Shown here: positions 34,457 to 43,481 of the stretch, in pieces
Position numbering within the stretch: position 1 is the stretch's first letter
Layout: the number at the start of each line of letters is the position of its first letter
Assembly: GCA_964229355.1 (NCBI GenBank)
Contig: CAXRDE010000019.1
Coordinates: forward strand, 434,001-498,000
Direction: 5' to 3'
DNA length: 64,000 nucleotides
From: CAXRDE01 sp964229355
GTDB taxonomy: Bacteria > Cyanobacteriota > Sericytochromatia > UBA7694
Notes under the pieces: model-generated
Database searches by the model: none
Told to the model about the DNA's origin: nothing
Seen by the model: the letters and a program-made list of their open reading frames with translations, nothing else
Position numbers and translations under genes: made by a program

Positions 34457-35410
34457 TTAACCTTTGCTCTCAGAGTGGCGGTCAGTGAATTGGATACCTT
34501 TTTGCTGGAGTCCGTGACGCTTATATAGGGTAAAGCAGGTGTTGTGCTCTGTCCCCTGATAAGGGGTGGGAAAGTTTTCGGGGAGGGTCGGGGACTCCAA
34601 TAAATCAAGGGTCTCCCTGGCAGGGGTCAAAGCGTGAGGAATAAGACCGATGCGATATTGCAATAGCCCGAATTGTTGAGACAGGGCCTGGGCCAGCCAG
34701 GGGAGATCCCAGCTCTGTAAGGCATCCTCTGACGATGTGGCCTCTAGATAAGCGTCTCTTTGCAGAGCGCAAAAAGGCAAAGGGACAGCTTCACTTTGCA
34801 AAAACTTGTCCTGAGCAAACGACCGGAAGGCCCCTCGAGAAATACCCCGATAAAAGTAATAGAGCGCTTTTTCGGGCTCCACATGAAGTGTGTCAGCTTC
34901 AATGCGGATGCTGTGAGGGGGAACGGAGGTATCACTGAGCATTTGCCCTGCCGCAAAAATACCTTTTTCATCCTGAAGGACAGGCCCCAGTAAAGCGGTG
35001 TTCGGGTGACGGGGGATCCATGTAAGATAAGCGCGACACAATTCCGCGATATCGATTTCAGTGGACAGTTGGGGAATAAACACGCTCCAGTCGGCCTCTG
35101 ACTCGGTCATAAAGGCTTGTAGGCGTGCAGACCAGGTGTGCTGTTTGGGCTCGTTGAGTAATTTTAGCGTATGGTGCAATGCAGTAAAGTGGCTACGCAT
35201 ACTGTCTTTGAGCGTATGAGATTTCATAATCAGACATTGGGCGTGCTCTTGAATCCAGGTTTGTTCCTGAATAAAGGCAGAAAGTGCATCACGCTGGGCA
35301 AGATCTTCCACAAAGAAAAGCAAACTGATCAGGGGAGTACTCTCACGGGTGCCCTTGATAATCTCCACCTGATTTTGTGACGCCGACTTGCGAATGATCC
35401 GTAATGCCAT
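34457..35410 (-). CDS. Degenerate GT2-like protein, partner of the giant glycosyltransferase
   Basis: 317 residues. Fold cues of GT2 are present (STPLISLLFFVEDLAQRDAL, SEADWSVFIPQLSTEIDIAE, TALLGPVLQDEKGIFAAGQM), but the usual DxD metal site is not obvious. WSVFIPQLS stands where a canonical protein reads WhhFLDaDd, so it may be non-catalytic. The stop is 3 nt before the start of the 1467-residue gene, so they form an operon. No signal peptide. A role in polysaccharide assembly is inferred from the neighbour. Confidence 0.6.
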   Translation of the reverse strand: MALRIIRKSASQNQVEIIKGTRESTPLISLLFFVEDLAQRDALSAFIQEQTWIQEHAQCLIMKSHTLKDSMRSHFTALHHTLKLLNEPKQHTWSARLQAFMTESEADWSVFIPQLSTEIDIAELCRAYLTWIPRHPNTALLGPVLQDEKGIFAAGQMLSDTSVPPHSIRIEADTLHVEPEKALYYFYRGISRGAFRSFAQDKFLQSEAVPLPFCALQRDAYLEATSSEDALQSWDLPWLAQALSQQFGLLQYRIGLIPHALTPARETLDLLESPTLPENFPTPYQGTEHNTCFTLYKRHGLQQKGIQFTDRHSESKG

Positions 35411-35478
35411 GTTTCTTATGCCTTATCTACGCTTAACTTGTTGCGATCCTCTTGTTTGTTACCCGTGTGCTAAATCAA

Positions 35479-36555
35479 CTATCCCTTGCCCAGCGCAAGG
35501 CCCCAAACGTCTTTGAAAATCAAAAAGACCCCTAAGCCCATGAGTAACATAAATCCTGCATAGTGTAAATTCTCTTCAATACGGCGGGGTAAGGGTTTGC
35601 CCCGAAGTCCTTCGATCAGCAGCAACATTAAATGTCCGCCGTCCAGTGCAGGAATGGGCAGAATATTTAAGATGGCCAGCTCAACGCTAATCAACGCCGC
35701 GAAGTACATCAGTTCGGTAAAGCCTGTTTGAGAGACCTTAGAACCCATGTGTACCACCTCTACCAGGCCGCCCACTTGATTCAGGGGAAGTGCTCCAGAC
35801 ACCAGACGAACGAGGGCCCCGGCGAGCATGGTGGTCATGGCTGCAAGATCTTGTCCCGCGCGGGTAATGGCTTCGCCGACGCCTGAAACCGGGCGTTTGT
35901 GAAGCAGGTTTTGAATTTGCACGCCAATGGTGCCTTCGGCAGTGGGGGTAGGCGTCAGGGTGACGGTTTTTTCGAGACGCTTCACCTCAACGGTAATGCT
36001 CTCACCCGTGCGCGCTTTGACAACGCTTTGCATGCTGTCCACATTTTCAATGGCTTTGCCTTCAATGCGCACAATCTGGTCGCCCGCCTGAAAACCAGCG
36101 CTGGCTGCGGGGGTGTCTGCAATCACCTGGTTGACCACCACGCCGGTGGACTTGCTCAGGTCGGGAACCCCCGTGAAGCTCACCAGGCCGAGTAAAATCA
36201 CATAGGCCACAATGATATTGGCAATAACACCGCCCGAAATAATCAGGGTACGCTCCCATAGCTTTCGGTTTTTTAGAAAGCGTTTGTCTCCGGGGGCATA
36301 GTCATTTCCGTCCTCGTCTTGACTATTTTCGTCGTCCATAAAAGCGCAAAAACCGCCCAAAGGCAAGGCGTTGAGCTGCACATCGGTCTCACCCCACTTA
36401 AAAGACAGCAGGGGTTTGGGCCCCAGGGGAAACCCAATCGAAAAGATTTTAACGGGTACACCGACGCTTTTGGCGCAAATAAAATGACCAAATTCATGAA
36501 AAGCGATCAAGAGGGCCAAAATGACCACTACTAAAAAAATATGTAAGAGGCTCAA
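35479..36555 (-). CDS. rseP: RIP metalloprotease RseP (site-2 protease)
   Basis: 358 residues. HEFGHF in the first membrane helix supplies the zinc ligands, LPIPALDGGHL near the C-terminus supplies the third ligand, and a PDZ domain lies between (NQVIADTPAASAGFQAGDQI). Four membrane segments are visible. RseP cleaves membrane-bound anti-sigma factors and leftover signal peptides. The start is a TTG; GAGG lies about 11 nt upstream, rather far, and no better in-frame start exists. It is expressed divergently from the Usp gene. Confidence 0.94.
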   Translation of the reverse strand: MSLLHIFLVVVILALLIAFHEFGHFICAKSVGVPVKIFSIGFPLGPKPLLSFKWGETDVQLNALPLGGFCAFMDDENSQDEDGNDYAPGDKRFLKNRKLWERTLIISGGVIANIIVAYVILLGLVSFTGVPDLSKSTGVVVNQVIADTPAASAGFQAGDQIVRIEGKAIENVDSMQSVVKARTGESITVEVKRLEKTVTLTPTPTAEGTIGVQIQNLLHKRPVSGVGEAITRAGQDLAAMTTMLAGALVRLVSGALPLNQVGGLVEVVHMGSKVSQTGFTELMYFAALISVELAILNILPIPALDGGHLMLLLIEGLRGKPLPRRIEENLHYAGFMLLMGLGVFLIFKDVWGLALGKG

Positions 36556-36590
36556 AGTGCTGTTTACCTCGACTTTAGACGTTGTTTATT

Positions 36591-36599
36591 AGTATACCA
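36591..36599 (-). promoter_or_regulatory. Extended -10 promoter of rseP
   Basis: On the minus strand TGGTATACT combines the TGn extension and TATACT (36591-36596), about 36 nt before the rseP start. There is no good -35 box. The divergent Usp promoter lies about 50 bp away. Confidence 0.55.
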
Positions 36600-36646
36600 A
36601 AAGCCTATGCTTTCCACGTTGGCTTGCGGTGTTTTGTTCGGTTCTC

Positions 36647-36655
36647 TGTTAAAAT
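36647..36655 (+). promoter_or_regulatory. Extended -10 promoter of the Usp-sppA operon
   Basis: TGTTAAAAT, that is TGn plus TAAAAT (36650-36655), lies 38 nt before the ATG at 36693. No convincing -35 is seen. Confidence 0.5.
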
Positions 36656-36692
36656 AGCACCAGAATAAACCGGCTTAGAAAGTAGGCTTTTC

Positions 36693-37622
36693 ATGCAAGA
36701 ACTTCGATTAACGGTCGCTCTTGAGCTCAATGATCTGGACGACAAAATCCTGGAGTACACCCGTTTTATCTGTCAATCTCTGCCCATAACACGGGTCTAT
36801 GTGCTTCATGTAGAAGAACATTTAGACTTGCCTGAAAGTATGTTGGCACAACATCCTGAATTAAAGCAGGCTCCTTTTGATGAAACCCTAGAAAAACAGA
36901 TGCAAGAGAAGGTGGCTCAGTATTTGCCCACCGATACGCTGAGTATTGACTACGACGTTTTAGAAGGCAAAGTGATGGAGACGCTGGTGAAGCAAACCCA
37001 GCTCAAACACGCCGATTTACTCATCGTGGGCAACCGTCATCAAACCGACGCCAATGATGTGGTCTCTACAAAGTTGGCACGCCGGGCGCTATGTTCCGTA
37101 CTTTTTGTACCTGAAGATTTCTCGTTAGATATTCAGAATGTCCTGGTACCCATTGATTTTTCAGAGCACGCCGCGCTGGCGGCCCAGATGGCGCTATCGA
37201 TTTCTAATGCGGTCAACGGCGATACGGTGCATTTCTTGAATGTCTACAAAGTCCCTCAGGGCTATTACCGTCTGGGTGAAACTTACGAAGAAGCCAGTGA
37301 CAATATGCGTTACTACGCCCAGGAAGACTACACCAAATTCTCTGCGAATTTACAGGGCCTGGACGCCAATAGCGTCGACGTTCATTTTGCCGATAAAAAA
37401 GATGACTCGGTCACCGACATCATTATTCAGCATATTCAATCGTTGAATTGTCAGCTGGTGGTGCTGGGCTCGAAAGGCCGTACCAATTTATCGGCCATTT
37501 TTATGGGCAGCCTGACCGAGAAGCTGATCCAGGCCAATCTGGGGGTGCCCCTGTTGGTGGTCAAGAAAAAAGATGAAAACCTGAACTTTTTAAAAGCGCT
37601 GTTAGAAATTAGTGGAGTCTAG
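36693..37622 (+). CDS. Tandem universal stress protein (two UspA domains)
   Basis: 309 residues made of two Usp domains. The second has the ATP-binding pattern VVLGSKGRTNLSAIFMGSLT (G-2x-G-9x-GS). The first has a broken version, LLIVGNRHQTDANDVV. Usp proteins help survival under starvation and stress and some bind ATP. sppA starts 2 nt after the stop, so the two are cotranscribed. Confidence 0.92.
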   Translation: MQELRLTVALELNDLDDKILEYTRFICQSLPITRVYVLHVEEHLDLPESMLAQHPELKQAPFDETLEKQMQEKVAQYLPTDTLSIDYDVLEGKVMETLVKQTQLKHADLLIVGNRHQTDANDVVSTKLARRALCSVLFVPEDFSLDIQNVLVPIDFSEHAALAAQMALSISNAVNGDTVHFLNVYKVPQGYYRLGETYEEASDNMRYYAQEDYTKFSANLQGLDANSVDVHFADKKDDSVTDIIIQHIQSLNCQLVVLGSKGRTNLSAIFMGSLTEKLIQANLGVPLLVVKKKDENLNFLKALLEISGV

Positions 37623-37624
37623 AC

Positions 37625-38659
37625 ATGACTGAGTCTGAAGCTGAAGCTCGTATGGAACCCCAGACAGAAATACACGCTGAACCTCGGGCGAGTCGTCGAC
37701 CCACCTGGATTGCCGGTGCGCTCCTGGTGCTCTGTGCTGTCACGGCCCTGGGCAGTTGGCGACAAGCTCCCGCCCCCAGCAGCACGCCCAGCACCACCCC
37801 TGGTCTTTCGGCGGCTTTTTTACAAGGTCCAGCTGAACTGGGGGTCATTGACATCGAAGGGACCATTATGTACAGCTCAGGTACCGGATTTGGGGCCAGC
37901 GGTGCGTCTGCAGAACGGGTGATTCAAGCCATTCGCCAGGCCGAAAAAGATGGGGTCAAAGGCTTGCTATTGCAAATCAATAGCCCTGGGGGAACCGCTT
38001 CGGCTTCTCAGGCGATTTATCAGGAGCTTAAGCGTGTACGCCAGGAAAGCAAAATGAAAGTGGTGGCTGCCATGGGAGATGTGGCGGCTTCGGGCGGTTA
38101 CTATATTGCCTGTGCTGCCGAAAAAATTTATGCCAACCCTGCCACCATTACCGGTAGCATCGGCGTGATTTCGCAATCCACCAAGCTCGAAGGGCTTTAC
38201 CAAAAGGTGGGCTTAGAGGCTGAAGTCATCAAAAGTGGTAAGCATAAAGATATTGGCTCCCCGTACCGGGATATGACCCCTGAGGAACGCAATATTTTGC
38301 AGGCCTTGATTGATGATACTTACGAAGATTTTTTGGGTGCTGTGTCGCAAGGCCGTGGACTGGAGACCCAGGTGGTGCGCCCTCTGGCAGATGGCCGAAT
38401 TTATACCGGAAACCAGGCAAAAAAACACAAATTGGTGGATGAGCTAGGTGGGTATACGGTGGCACTGGCTGCTTTAAAGAAAATGACCCAATTGGATGAT
38501 AAAGCAGAAGTGAAAAATTACTCCGAACCCGGTCTTGAAGACGTGTGGAGTATGCTAGGCGCTCAGGCGGCCAAATTCTCTCCTGCTGCGGCTTTGGAGC
38601 AAGTTACCCGCCAGGAGCTCTACCATCTGAACAAAGTTCCTTTGATGATTTATCGTTAA
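37625..38659 (+). CDS. sppA: Signal peptide peptidase SppA (short form)
   Basis: 344 residues with one N-terminal membrane segment (WIAGALLVLCAVTALGSW). The S49 catalytic Ser is in GDVAASGGYYIA and the Lys in VIKSGKHKDIGSPYR; LLLQINSPGGTASAS is the family's substrate strand. It cleaves signal peptides left in the membrane. The short form corresponds to half of E. coli SppA and assembles as an octamer in Bacillus. Coupled with the upstream Usp gene. Confidence 0.95.
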   Translation: MTESEAEARMEPQTEIHAEPRASRRPTWIAGALLVLCAVTALGSWRQAPAPSSTPSTTPGLSAAFLQGPAELGVIDIEGTIMYSSGTGFGASGASAERVIQAIRQAEKDGVKGLLLQINSPGGTASASQAIYQELKRVRQESKMKVVAAMGDVAASGGYYIACAAEKIYANPATITGSIGVISQSTKLEGLYQKVGLEAEVIKSGKHKDIGSPYRDMTPEERNILQALIDDTYEDFLGAVSQGRGLETQVVRPLADGRIYTGNQAKKHKLVDELGGYTVALAALKKMTQLDDKAEVKNYSEPGLEDVWSMLGAQAAKFSPAAALEQVTRQELYHLNKVPLMIYR

Positions 38660-38696
38660 AGTGCATTTAGATCACATTTTAGACGAACTTAACTTA

Positions 38697-38705
38697 TGCT
38701 ATACT
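38697..38705 (+). promoter_or_regulatory. Extended -10 promoter of rpmE2
   Basis: TGCTATACT (TGn plus TATACT, 38700-38705) lies 34 nt before the rpmE2 ATG. A -35 is weak. ATAGGAATC follows as the ribosome-binding region. Confidence 0.65.
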
Positions 38706-38739
38706 GAATTTCACAGAAAAATATAGGAATCATAGAACC

Positions 38740-39006
38740 ATGAAACAAGGAATCCATCCTGACTATCGTCCTGTTGTGTTTAAGGATATCTCTACCGATT
38801 TTGCTATCCTGACACGTTCTGCTGTAGATACCGCTGATACCATTACCTGGGAAGACGGCAATGAGTATCCTCTGGTGAAAGTTGAAATCTCTAGCGCTTC
38901 TCACCCCTTCTATACCGGCACCCAAAAAATTGTCGACACCGAAGGCCGTGTGGAACGTTTCCGCAAGCGCTATGCCAAAGCTCAACAAGCAGAAGACGAC
39001 GAATAA
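38740..39006 (+). CDS. rpmE2: 50S ribosomal protein L31 type B (zinc-free)
   Basis: 88 residues, starting MKQGIHPDYRPVVFKDISTD and containing EYPLVKVEISSASHPFYTG, the type B pattern. No cysteine is present, so it is the zinc-independent form used as a spare under zinc limitation in bacteria that also have type A. No type A copy or Zur gene is in the window, so it may be the only L31. An acidic tail (QQAEDDE) ends it. Confidence 0.96.
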   Translation: MKQGIHPDYRPVVFKDISTDFAILTRSAVDTADTITWEDGNEYPLVKVEISSASHPFYTGTQKIVDTEGRVERFRKRYAKAQQAEDDE

Positions 39007-39021
39007 TCAAACATTCAAACG

Positions 39022-39050
39022 AAAAAAGCCTCCCACAGGGGGGCTTTTTT
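39022..39050 (+). terminator. Rho-independent terminator after rpmE2
   Basis: AAAAAAGCCTCCC and GGGGGGCTTTTTT pair over 13 positions (one T-G) with a 3-nt loop, ending in six T. It ends 18 nt before trkA. Confidence 0.9.
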
Positions 39051-39067
39051 CTTTCTGAGGACTTTTT

Positions 39068-40435
39068 ATGCGCATTATTATTATCGGAGCCGGTGAAGTG
39101 GGCCATTATCTGGCCAAGGGCCTCTCCACCGAATCTAAAGATGTTACCGTCATCGATTGCGACGAAAACCGGCTGGCGGCCATTAAAGAAAACCTCGATG
39201 TCCAAACGGTCCATGGCAATGGCAGTAGTTTGAAGGTTTTGCGCCGCGCGGGCGCTGAACACGCAGATATTTTGATTGCCGTCACCAGCAGTGATCAGGA
39301 CAATATGCTGGCCTGCATGATTTCACGGGTTTATTTTCCGGTACAGCGCGTCATTGCTCGGGTGCGCAACGATGAGTTTACGGCAGCGCCCATTTTGCAA
39401 AAAATGAGCATCGATATGGCCATTAGCCCGGAGCGTGAAGCGGCTGAAAAAATCTTAAAGCTGCTGCGTATCCCCAACGCCAGTGAAGTGCTGGATTTTG
39501 AACAGGGTAAAGTCTGGCTGGTGGGTTACCAGGTGGATCAGAGCTCACCGCTGCTAAACCGTCAACTTAAAGATATGGGGGATCTGCGCAACAGTGCGGT
39601 ACTCTTAACGGCCATTGTGCGCGATGAAACCGTGCAAATTCCAAATGGCGAAGATATGTTACAGCCGGGCGACACGGTTTATGCCATTGCCCCGCGCGAC
39701 CGCCTGAGCTATCTCAAGCAGTTTTTTGCCCGTGAAGCTCCTGAAACGGAGCGTATTGTCATTATTGGGGGCAGCATGATCGGCAAATATTTGGCCCAAA
39801 AGCTCGAAAAAGAAAACGTCAGTGTCAAACTGATTGAGCCCGATATGGCTCGCTGTCATTATCTGTCAGAGGTGTTGGACCATACGGTAGTGCTGCATGG
39901 TGATCCCACCCAGATTGACTTTTTACTCGAAGAAAACATGGACGATATGGATGTGTGTATTGCCGTGTCTGACGATGAGCAAACCAATCTGGTGGTATCG
40001 CTGCTGGCCAAGCGCCTGGGGGCCCGCCGCACCATTTGTTCTGTGGTGAAGTCCGAGCTTATTCCCGTGGCCAACTCCATTGGGATTGATGCGGTGATCA
40101 GTCCCCGTTTGACAGCAGCAAGCGCCATGCTGCAGTTTATTCGTCAGGGGGATGTCTTATCGGTGGGCACCCTGCGGGATAACGAAGCAGAAGCCATTGA
40201 AGTCATTGCCCAGGCTTCCTCAACGATTGTGAACAAACCCCTGTACCAACTGAACTTTCCCAAAGACGCCATTATTGCGGCCATCATTCGCAGCAACGAT
40301 GAAATTGTGATTCCCCAGGGCAGCGATATGATTATCCCTGGCGATCGGGTGATTATTTTTACCCTCAGCAGTGCCATTCGTAAGGTAGAAAAAGCCCTTA
40401 AAGTGAAGGCCCGTCGGGTGACGGGGCGTTTGTAA
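39068..40435 (+). CDS. trkA: Trk potassium uptake regulator TrkA
   Basis: 455 residues, with two RCK units. Each begins with a Rossmann motif: IIIIGAGEVGHYLAKGL at the N-terminus and IVIIGGSMIGKYLAQKL near 231. HGNGSS and HGDPTQ are the nucleotide-side loops. TrkA gates the TrkH/KtrB potassium channel in response to NAD(H) or ATP; no TrkH gene is in the window. The last 38 bases overlap the convergent kinase-like gene. Confidence 0.95.
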   Translation: MRIIIIGAGEVGHYLAKGLSTESKDVTVIDCDENRLAAIKENLDVQTVHGNGSSLKVLRRAGAEHADILIAVTSSDQDNMLACMISRVYFPVQRVIARVRNDEFTAAPILQKMSIDMAISPEREAAEKILKLLRIPNASEVLDFEQGKVWLVGYQVDQSSPLLNRQLKDMGDLRNSAVLLTAIVRDETVQIPNGEDMLQPGDTVYAIAPRDRLSYLKQFFAREAPETERIVIIGGSMIGKYLAQKLEKENVSVKLIEPDMARCHYLSEVLDHTVVLHGDPTQIDFLLEENMDDMDVCIAVSDDEQTNLVVSLLAKRLGARRTICSVVKSELIPVANSIGIDAVISPRLTAASAMLQFIRQGDVLSVGTLRDNEAEAIEVIAQASSTIVNKPLYQLNFPKDAIIAAIIRSNDEIVIPQGSDMIIPGDRVIIFTLSSAIRKVEKALKVKARRVTGRL

Positions 40436-41399
40436 TCGCCTGCATTTTTTGACCGTAGCGTACCCAGTACTGTAGGATTTCCTGGGTGCCGAGGGTACGG
40501 TCATACAATAAGGCATTGGCCAACGCCAGGAAACGCCCTATCATCAGGGGGGTTAAATATTTTTCATGGGCGGTGGGCCAGCTCATCGTTCGCTGGTAGC
40601 CCCTTTTGAAGTGCTCTAAACAGTATGTAAATTGAGGTTGCGCTCGCAAGGGAAGTAGCGCAATGGCGATGTCTTGAATGGGTAAACCCCAGCTCAGATC
40701 ATCGAAATCCAGTAAGGTCCAATACAGCTGTCCACAAATGATATTGGGGCCTTGCAGATCACCATGTAAGCGTATAGGGGCTGGTGCGTTGCTCCAGAGT
40801 GCTTTTATAGCCTGGGAAACTGTTTCGAGATGTAGCGCATAGTTGTGTCGAAGCGTGGCATGGTGGGGCGGGATCTGAGTCCAAAGCTCACTCTCTATGA
40901 GCGCAGGCGGATGGGCGTAAAAGACCCTGTCCCAATGGTTTAGTAGGCTTGAAGTGTAACGCTTTTGGGGGAGTCGCGCTTGTGCTGGTTGAGCGTGCAA
41001 AGTCCCCATCAACGCCCCCCATTCATTGAGTATAGACGGCGTCAGCTCCGCCGGGAATGATGGGCCCGAAACCCACGGGTAAAGTACCGCGTTCCAGTTT
41101 AAGTGCTCTCCGCTCAGGGGGGTGCACAACGCGCCCTGGATATTGGGAATGGCTTTGATAAATCGGTGTCTTGAGGTGTTTTCTAACGCTGCTGTCCAGC
41201 TTAAAATTTCTTGTAACTTAGCGAGTGAGTGCGAAGTGTTAGGGGAGAGTTTTAACGCAAATGTTTGGGTTTGCGTATGTATTTTGATCAGCAAGTGGGA
41301 GCCCTTACTGAAAATGTGTACGTTTTGGGGGAAAAGCCTGTATTTGAGAACGACCTGGTGTAATACAGTCTCTATCTGCTGAGCAGAAAGTTCGTTCAC
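40398..41399 (-). CDS. Aminoglycoside-phosphotransferase-fold kinase
   Basis: 333 residues from GTG 41399. The kinase signature is RLHGDLQGPNIICGQ (catalytic Asp, Asn) and LLDFDDLSWGLP (metal-binding Asp). This resembles the SrkA/homoserine-kinase branch of the APH fold more than drug-resistance enzymes, so an endogenous substrate is likely. Its start overlaps the CoA-transferase stop (GTGA), and its 3' end overlaps trkA by 38 bp. Substrate unknown. Confidence 0.82.
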   Translation of the reverse strand: MNELSAQQIETVLHQVVLKYRLFPQNVHIFSKGSHLLIKIHTQTQTFALKLSPNTSHSLAKLQEILSWTAALENTSRHRFIKAIPNIQGALCTPLSGEHLNWNAVLYPWVSGPSFPAELTPSILNEWGALMGTLHAQPAQARLPQKRYTSSLLNHWDRVFYAHPPALIESELWTQIPPHHATLRHNYALHLETVSQAIKALWSNAPAPIRLHGDLQGPNIICGQLYWTLLDFDDLSWGLPIQDIAIALLPLRAQPQFTYCLEHFKRGYQRTMSWPTAHEKYLTPLMIGRFLALANALLYDRTLGTQEILQYWVRYGQKMQAITNAPSPDGPSL

Positions 41400-42532
41400 C
41401 TGGGAGTGACGTGCTGCAAAGCCTCAGCCGTGTGGGCGCCCAGCTCAGGAGGCGGCGAAAGCTGGGCCCGCTGAAATTGCTGGCTTTTAAAGCTGGTTTG
41501 CCAGATCCCTGTTTGCCCCCCCTGCTCAAAGATCAGGGCCCGTGCCTCGGGACTGTCTAAAGCTTCAGAGACGGGTTTGACCTTGCCTGCGGGAATACCG
41601 GCTTGCCACAATTGCCGTAAGAGCTCGTCTGCCCGAAAGCCTTGAATGGCCGTGCTCAGGGTGGCGTTGAGCAGTTGACGGTGCTGCACCCGAGCCTGGT
41701 TGCGGGCAAACCGGGAATCTTCGGCCAGTTGGGGCTGAGTCAAAAGCTCACAGAGCTGAACAAAATGGGCGTCACTGCCCACCGCCAACATAATCTGCTG
41801 CTGATCTGAAGTGTCAAAGATATTGCCGTAGGGCACAATATTGGGGTGTTCGAGCCCCATGGGCTGGGGCTCATGGCCAGCGACCAACCAATTGCTGGCC
41901 TGATTCGCCAGCGAAACCAGCGCGCTGTCTAAGAGCGAGACTTCATAATAGCCCCCCACCCCTTGCTGTTCACGCAAGAGCAAACCCACCAACAAAGCCT
42001 CTTTCATCTGGTGGGCAGCCAAAATATCCATCAGGGCCACGGGCATTTTGGCGGGGGCCTGGTGGGGGTGACCGTTTAAGTATAAAAAGCCGCTTTCGGC
42101 CTGAATAATGGCATCGTAGCCGGTGCGGGGATTGTGACTGCCGTAGCCGGTGAGATGGGCATAAAGCAAACGGGGGTTGAGGGACTGTAGGGTGGCAAAG
42201 TCAACGCCTAAGCGCTCAGCGGCGCCGGGCTTGTAATTGGCGATGACGATATCACTTTGACGCACCAGATCATAAAACACGTCACGCTGCTGCTTGAGGT
42301 CCAAAACCACGCTTTTTTTGCCCCAGTTTACCGCACTAAAATAGGCCGAGACGGTGCTGGTTTCGGATTCTTGCGGGAGTTTCCAGTGCCGGGTGACGTC
42401 TCCCTGCGGGGGCTCAATTTTAATAACTTCTGCACCCAATTCGGCAAAGAAAGCGCCCACCGCAGGACCTGCAAGCACCGTGGCGCATTCGAGCACTTTT
42501 AAGCCTGCAAGGGGCAGGGGCGGGCTCATCAT
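41396..42532 (-). CDS. CaiB/BaiF family III CoA-transferase
   Basis: 378 residues from ATG 42532, which overlaps the HAD stop as ATGA; an open frame further upstream is inside the HAD gene. Family features are LAGLKVLECATVLAGPAVGA, LGAEVIKIEPPQGDVTRHW, the catalytic Asp in MPVALMDILAAHQ, and GYDAIIQAESG. It moves CoA between acids. The substrate is unknown. It lies between the HAD gene and the kinase-like gene with stop/start overlaps on both sides, so the three form an operon. Confidence 0.92.
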   Translation of the reverse strand: MMSPPLPLAGLKVLECATVLAGPAVGAFFAELGAEVIKIEPPQGDVTRHWKLPQESETSTVSAYFSAVNWGKKSVVLDLKQQRDVFYDLVRQSDIVIANYKPGAAERLGVDFATLQSLNPRLLYAHLTGYGSHNPRTGYDAIIQAESGFLYLNGHPHQAPAKMPVALMDILAAHQMKEALLVGLLLREQQGVGGYYEVSLLDSALVSLANQASNWLVAGHEPQPMGLEHPNIVPYGNIFDTSDQQQIMLAVGSDAHFVQLCELLTQPQLAEDSRFARNQARVQHRQLLNATLSTAIQGFRADELLRQLWQAGIPAGKVKPVSEALDSPEARALIFEQGGQTGIWQTSFKSQQFQRAQLSPPPELGAHTAEALQHVTPR

Positions 42533-43383
42533 GCAGGATGATCCTGTAAAAACTGGGCTTGCCAACGGGCAAAAGCTTCGCTGAAGCCTGCCTGATGGGG
42601 GTCGCTGACTTCGGTATGGTGAGCCTTCAAACTGTCGGGCGCACTGCGCACCACATAGCCAGCGTCGGCCCACGCCAGCAAATCGGTGTCATTGTAATCA
42701 TTGCCAAAGGCCATGGATGCAAAGCCGTTGTGGGCATTGAGCTGCTTCTGTAGCCACCGGGCCGATTGACTTTTGGACACCTGTGCTGGAAAAATCTCCA
42801 GCCAGCCCGACTGGCCATCAAGGGGCGAGGTAGAGCGGATGATGCTCAAATGGCTCAATTCTTGCTGGAGTAGGGTATAGGTGGACAGCGTGTGTTCAGC
42901 GCTAACAAAAATAATGGCCTGGCTGCAGGGCCCTGGCACCTGCCAGTGTTGTAAAGGCAGCGTAATGGCCTGATCTAAGCCAGGGTAAAGCACCCGACGG
43001 GCTTCGTAGTCATCGTTGCGGGGTGAGAAGCGATGGCACCAAAAGCGGTGGTTGTCGGGCACTTCGCCGTGCAAAAAAAAGTCCAGTTGTCGGGCTTTGA
43101 AAAATCCCAGTAAATGCTGCACGTCAGCAGGGTCTAAATGGGCCTGATAGATGAGGCGCTGGGTGGGCCAGTGCAGAATGCCGGCCCCTGAAGAAAAGAT
43201 CAAATAGTCGATGGGGAAATCCTGTGAAAGGACCTGTTGGGCGCTATACAGTGAGCGGCCGGTGGCGATCACCCGCAAGATATTCTGTTGAGGCAGCTGC
43301 GCTAAAGTGTGAAGATCCTGGGGATGAAAACCTTGCTGTGGGTCGTGCAGGCTGCCATCAAGATCAGAAAAAATCATGTGCAT
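42529..43383 (-). CDS. HAD-superfamily IIB hydrolase
   Basis: 284 residues. The first motif is MIFSDLDGSLHDP (nucleophile Asp, acid Asp) and the last AFGNDYNDTDLLAWADAGYVV. The cap region between fits Cof-type subclass IIB. Such enzymes dephosphorylate sugar or cofactor phosphates. ATG 43383 or 43377 may be used. It is the first gene of the operon with the CoA-transferase and the kinase-like gene. Confidence 0.88.
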   Translation of the reverse strand: MHMIFSDLDGSLHDPQQGFHPQDLHTLAQLPQQNILRVIATGRSLYSAQQVLSQDFPIDYLIFSSGAGILHWPTQRLIYQAHLDPADVQHLLGFFKARQLDFFLHGEVPDNHRFWCHRFSPRNDDYEARRVLYPGLDQAITLPLQHWQVPGPCSQAIIFVSAEHTLSTYTLLQQELSHLSIIRSTSPLDGQSGWLEIFPAQVSKSQSARWLQKQLNAHNGFASMAFGNDYNDTDLLAWADAGYVVRSAPDSLKAHHTEVSDPHQAGFSEAFARWQAQFLQDHPA

Positions 43384-43481
43384 CTATGGTTTATAGCATA
43401 TCTCAGAGGGTAGCCTCAATCCCGGAATCGGGTTATGATAAGAGAAGTCATGAACAAGCTTCTTTTAAGGTTTGCATCCTA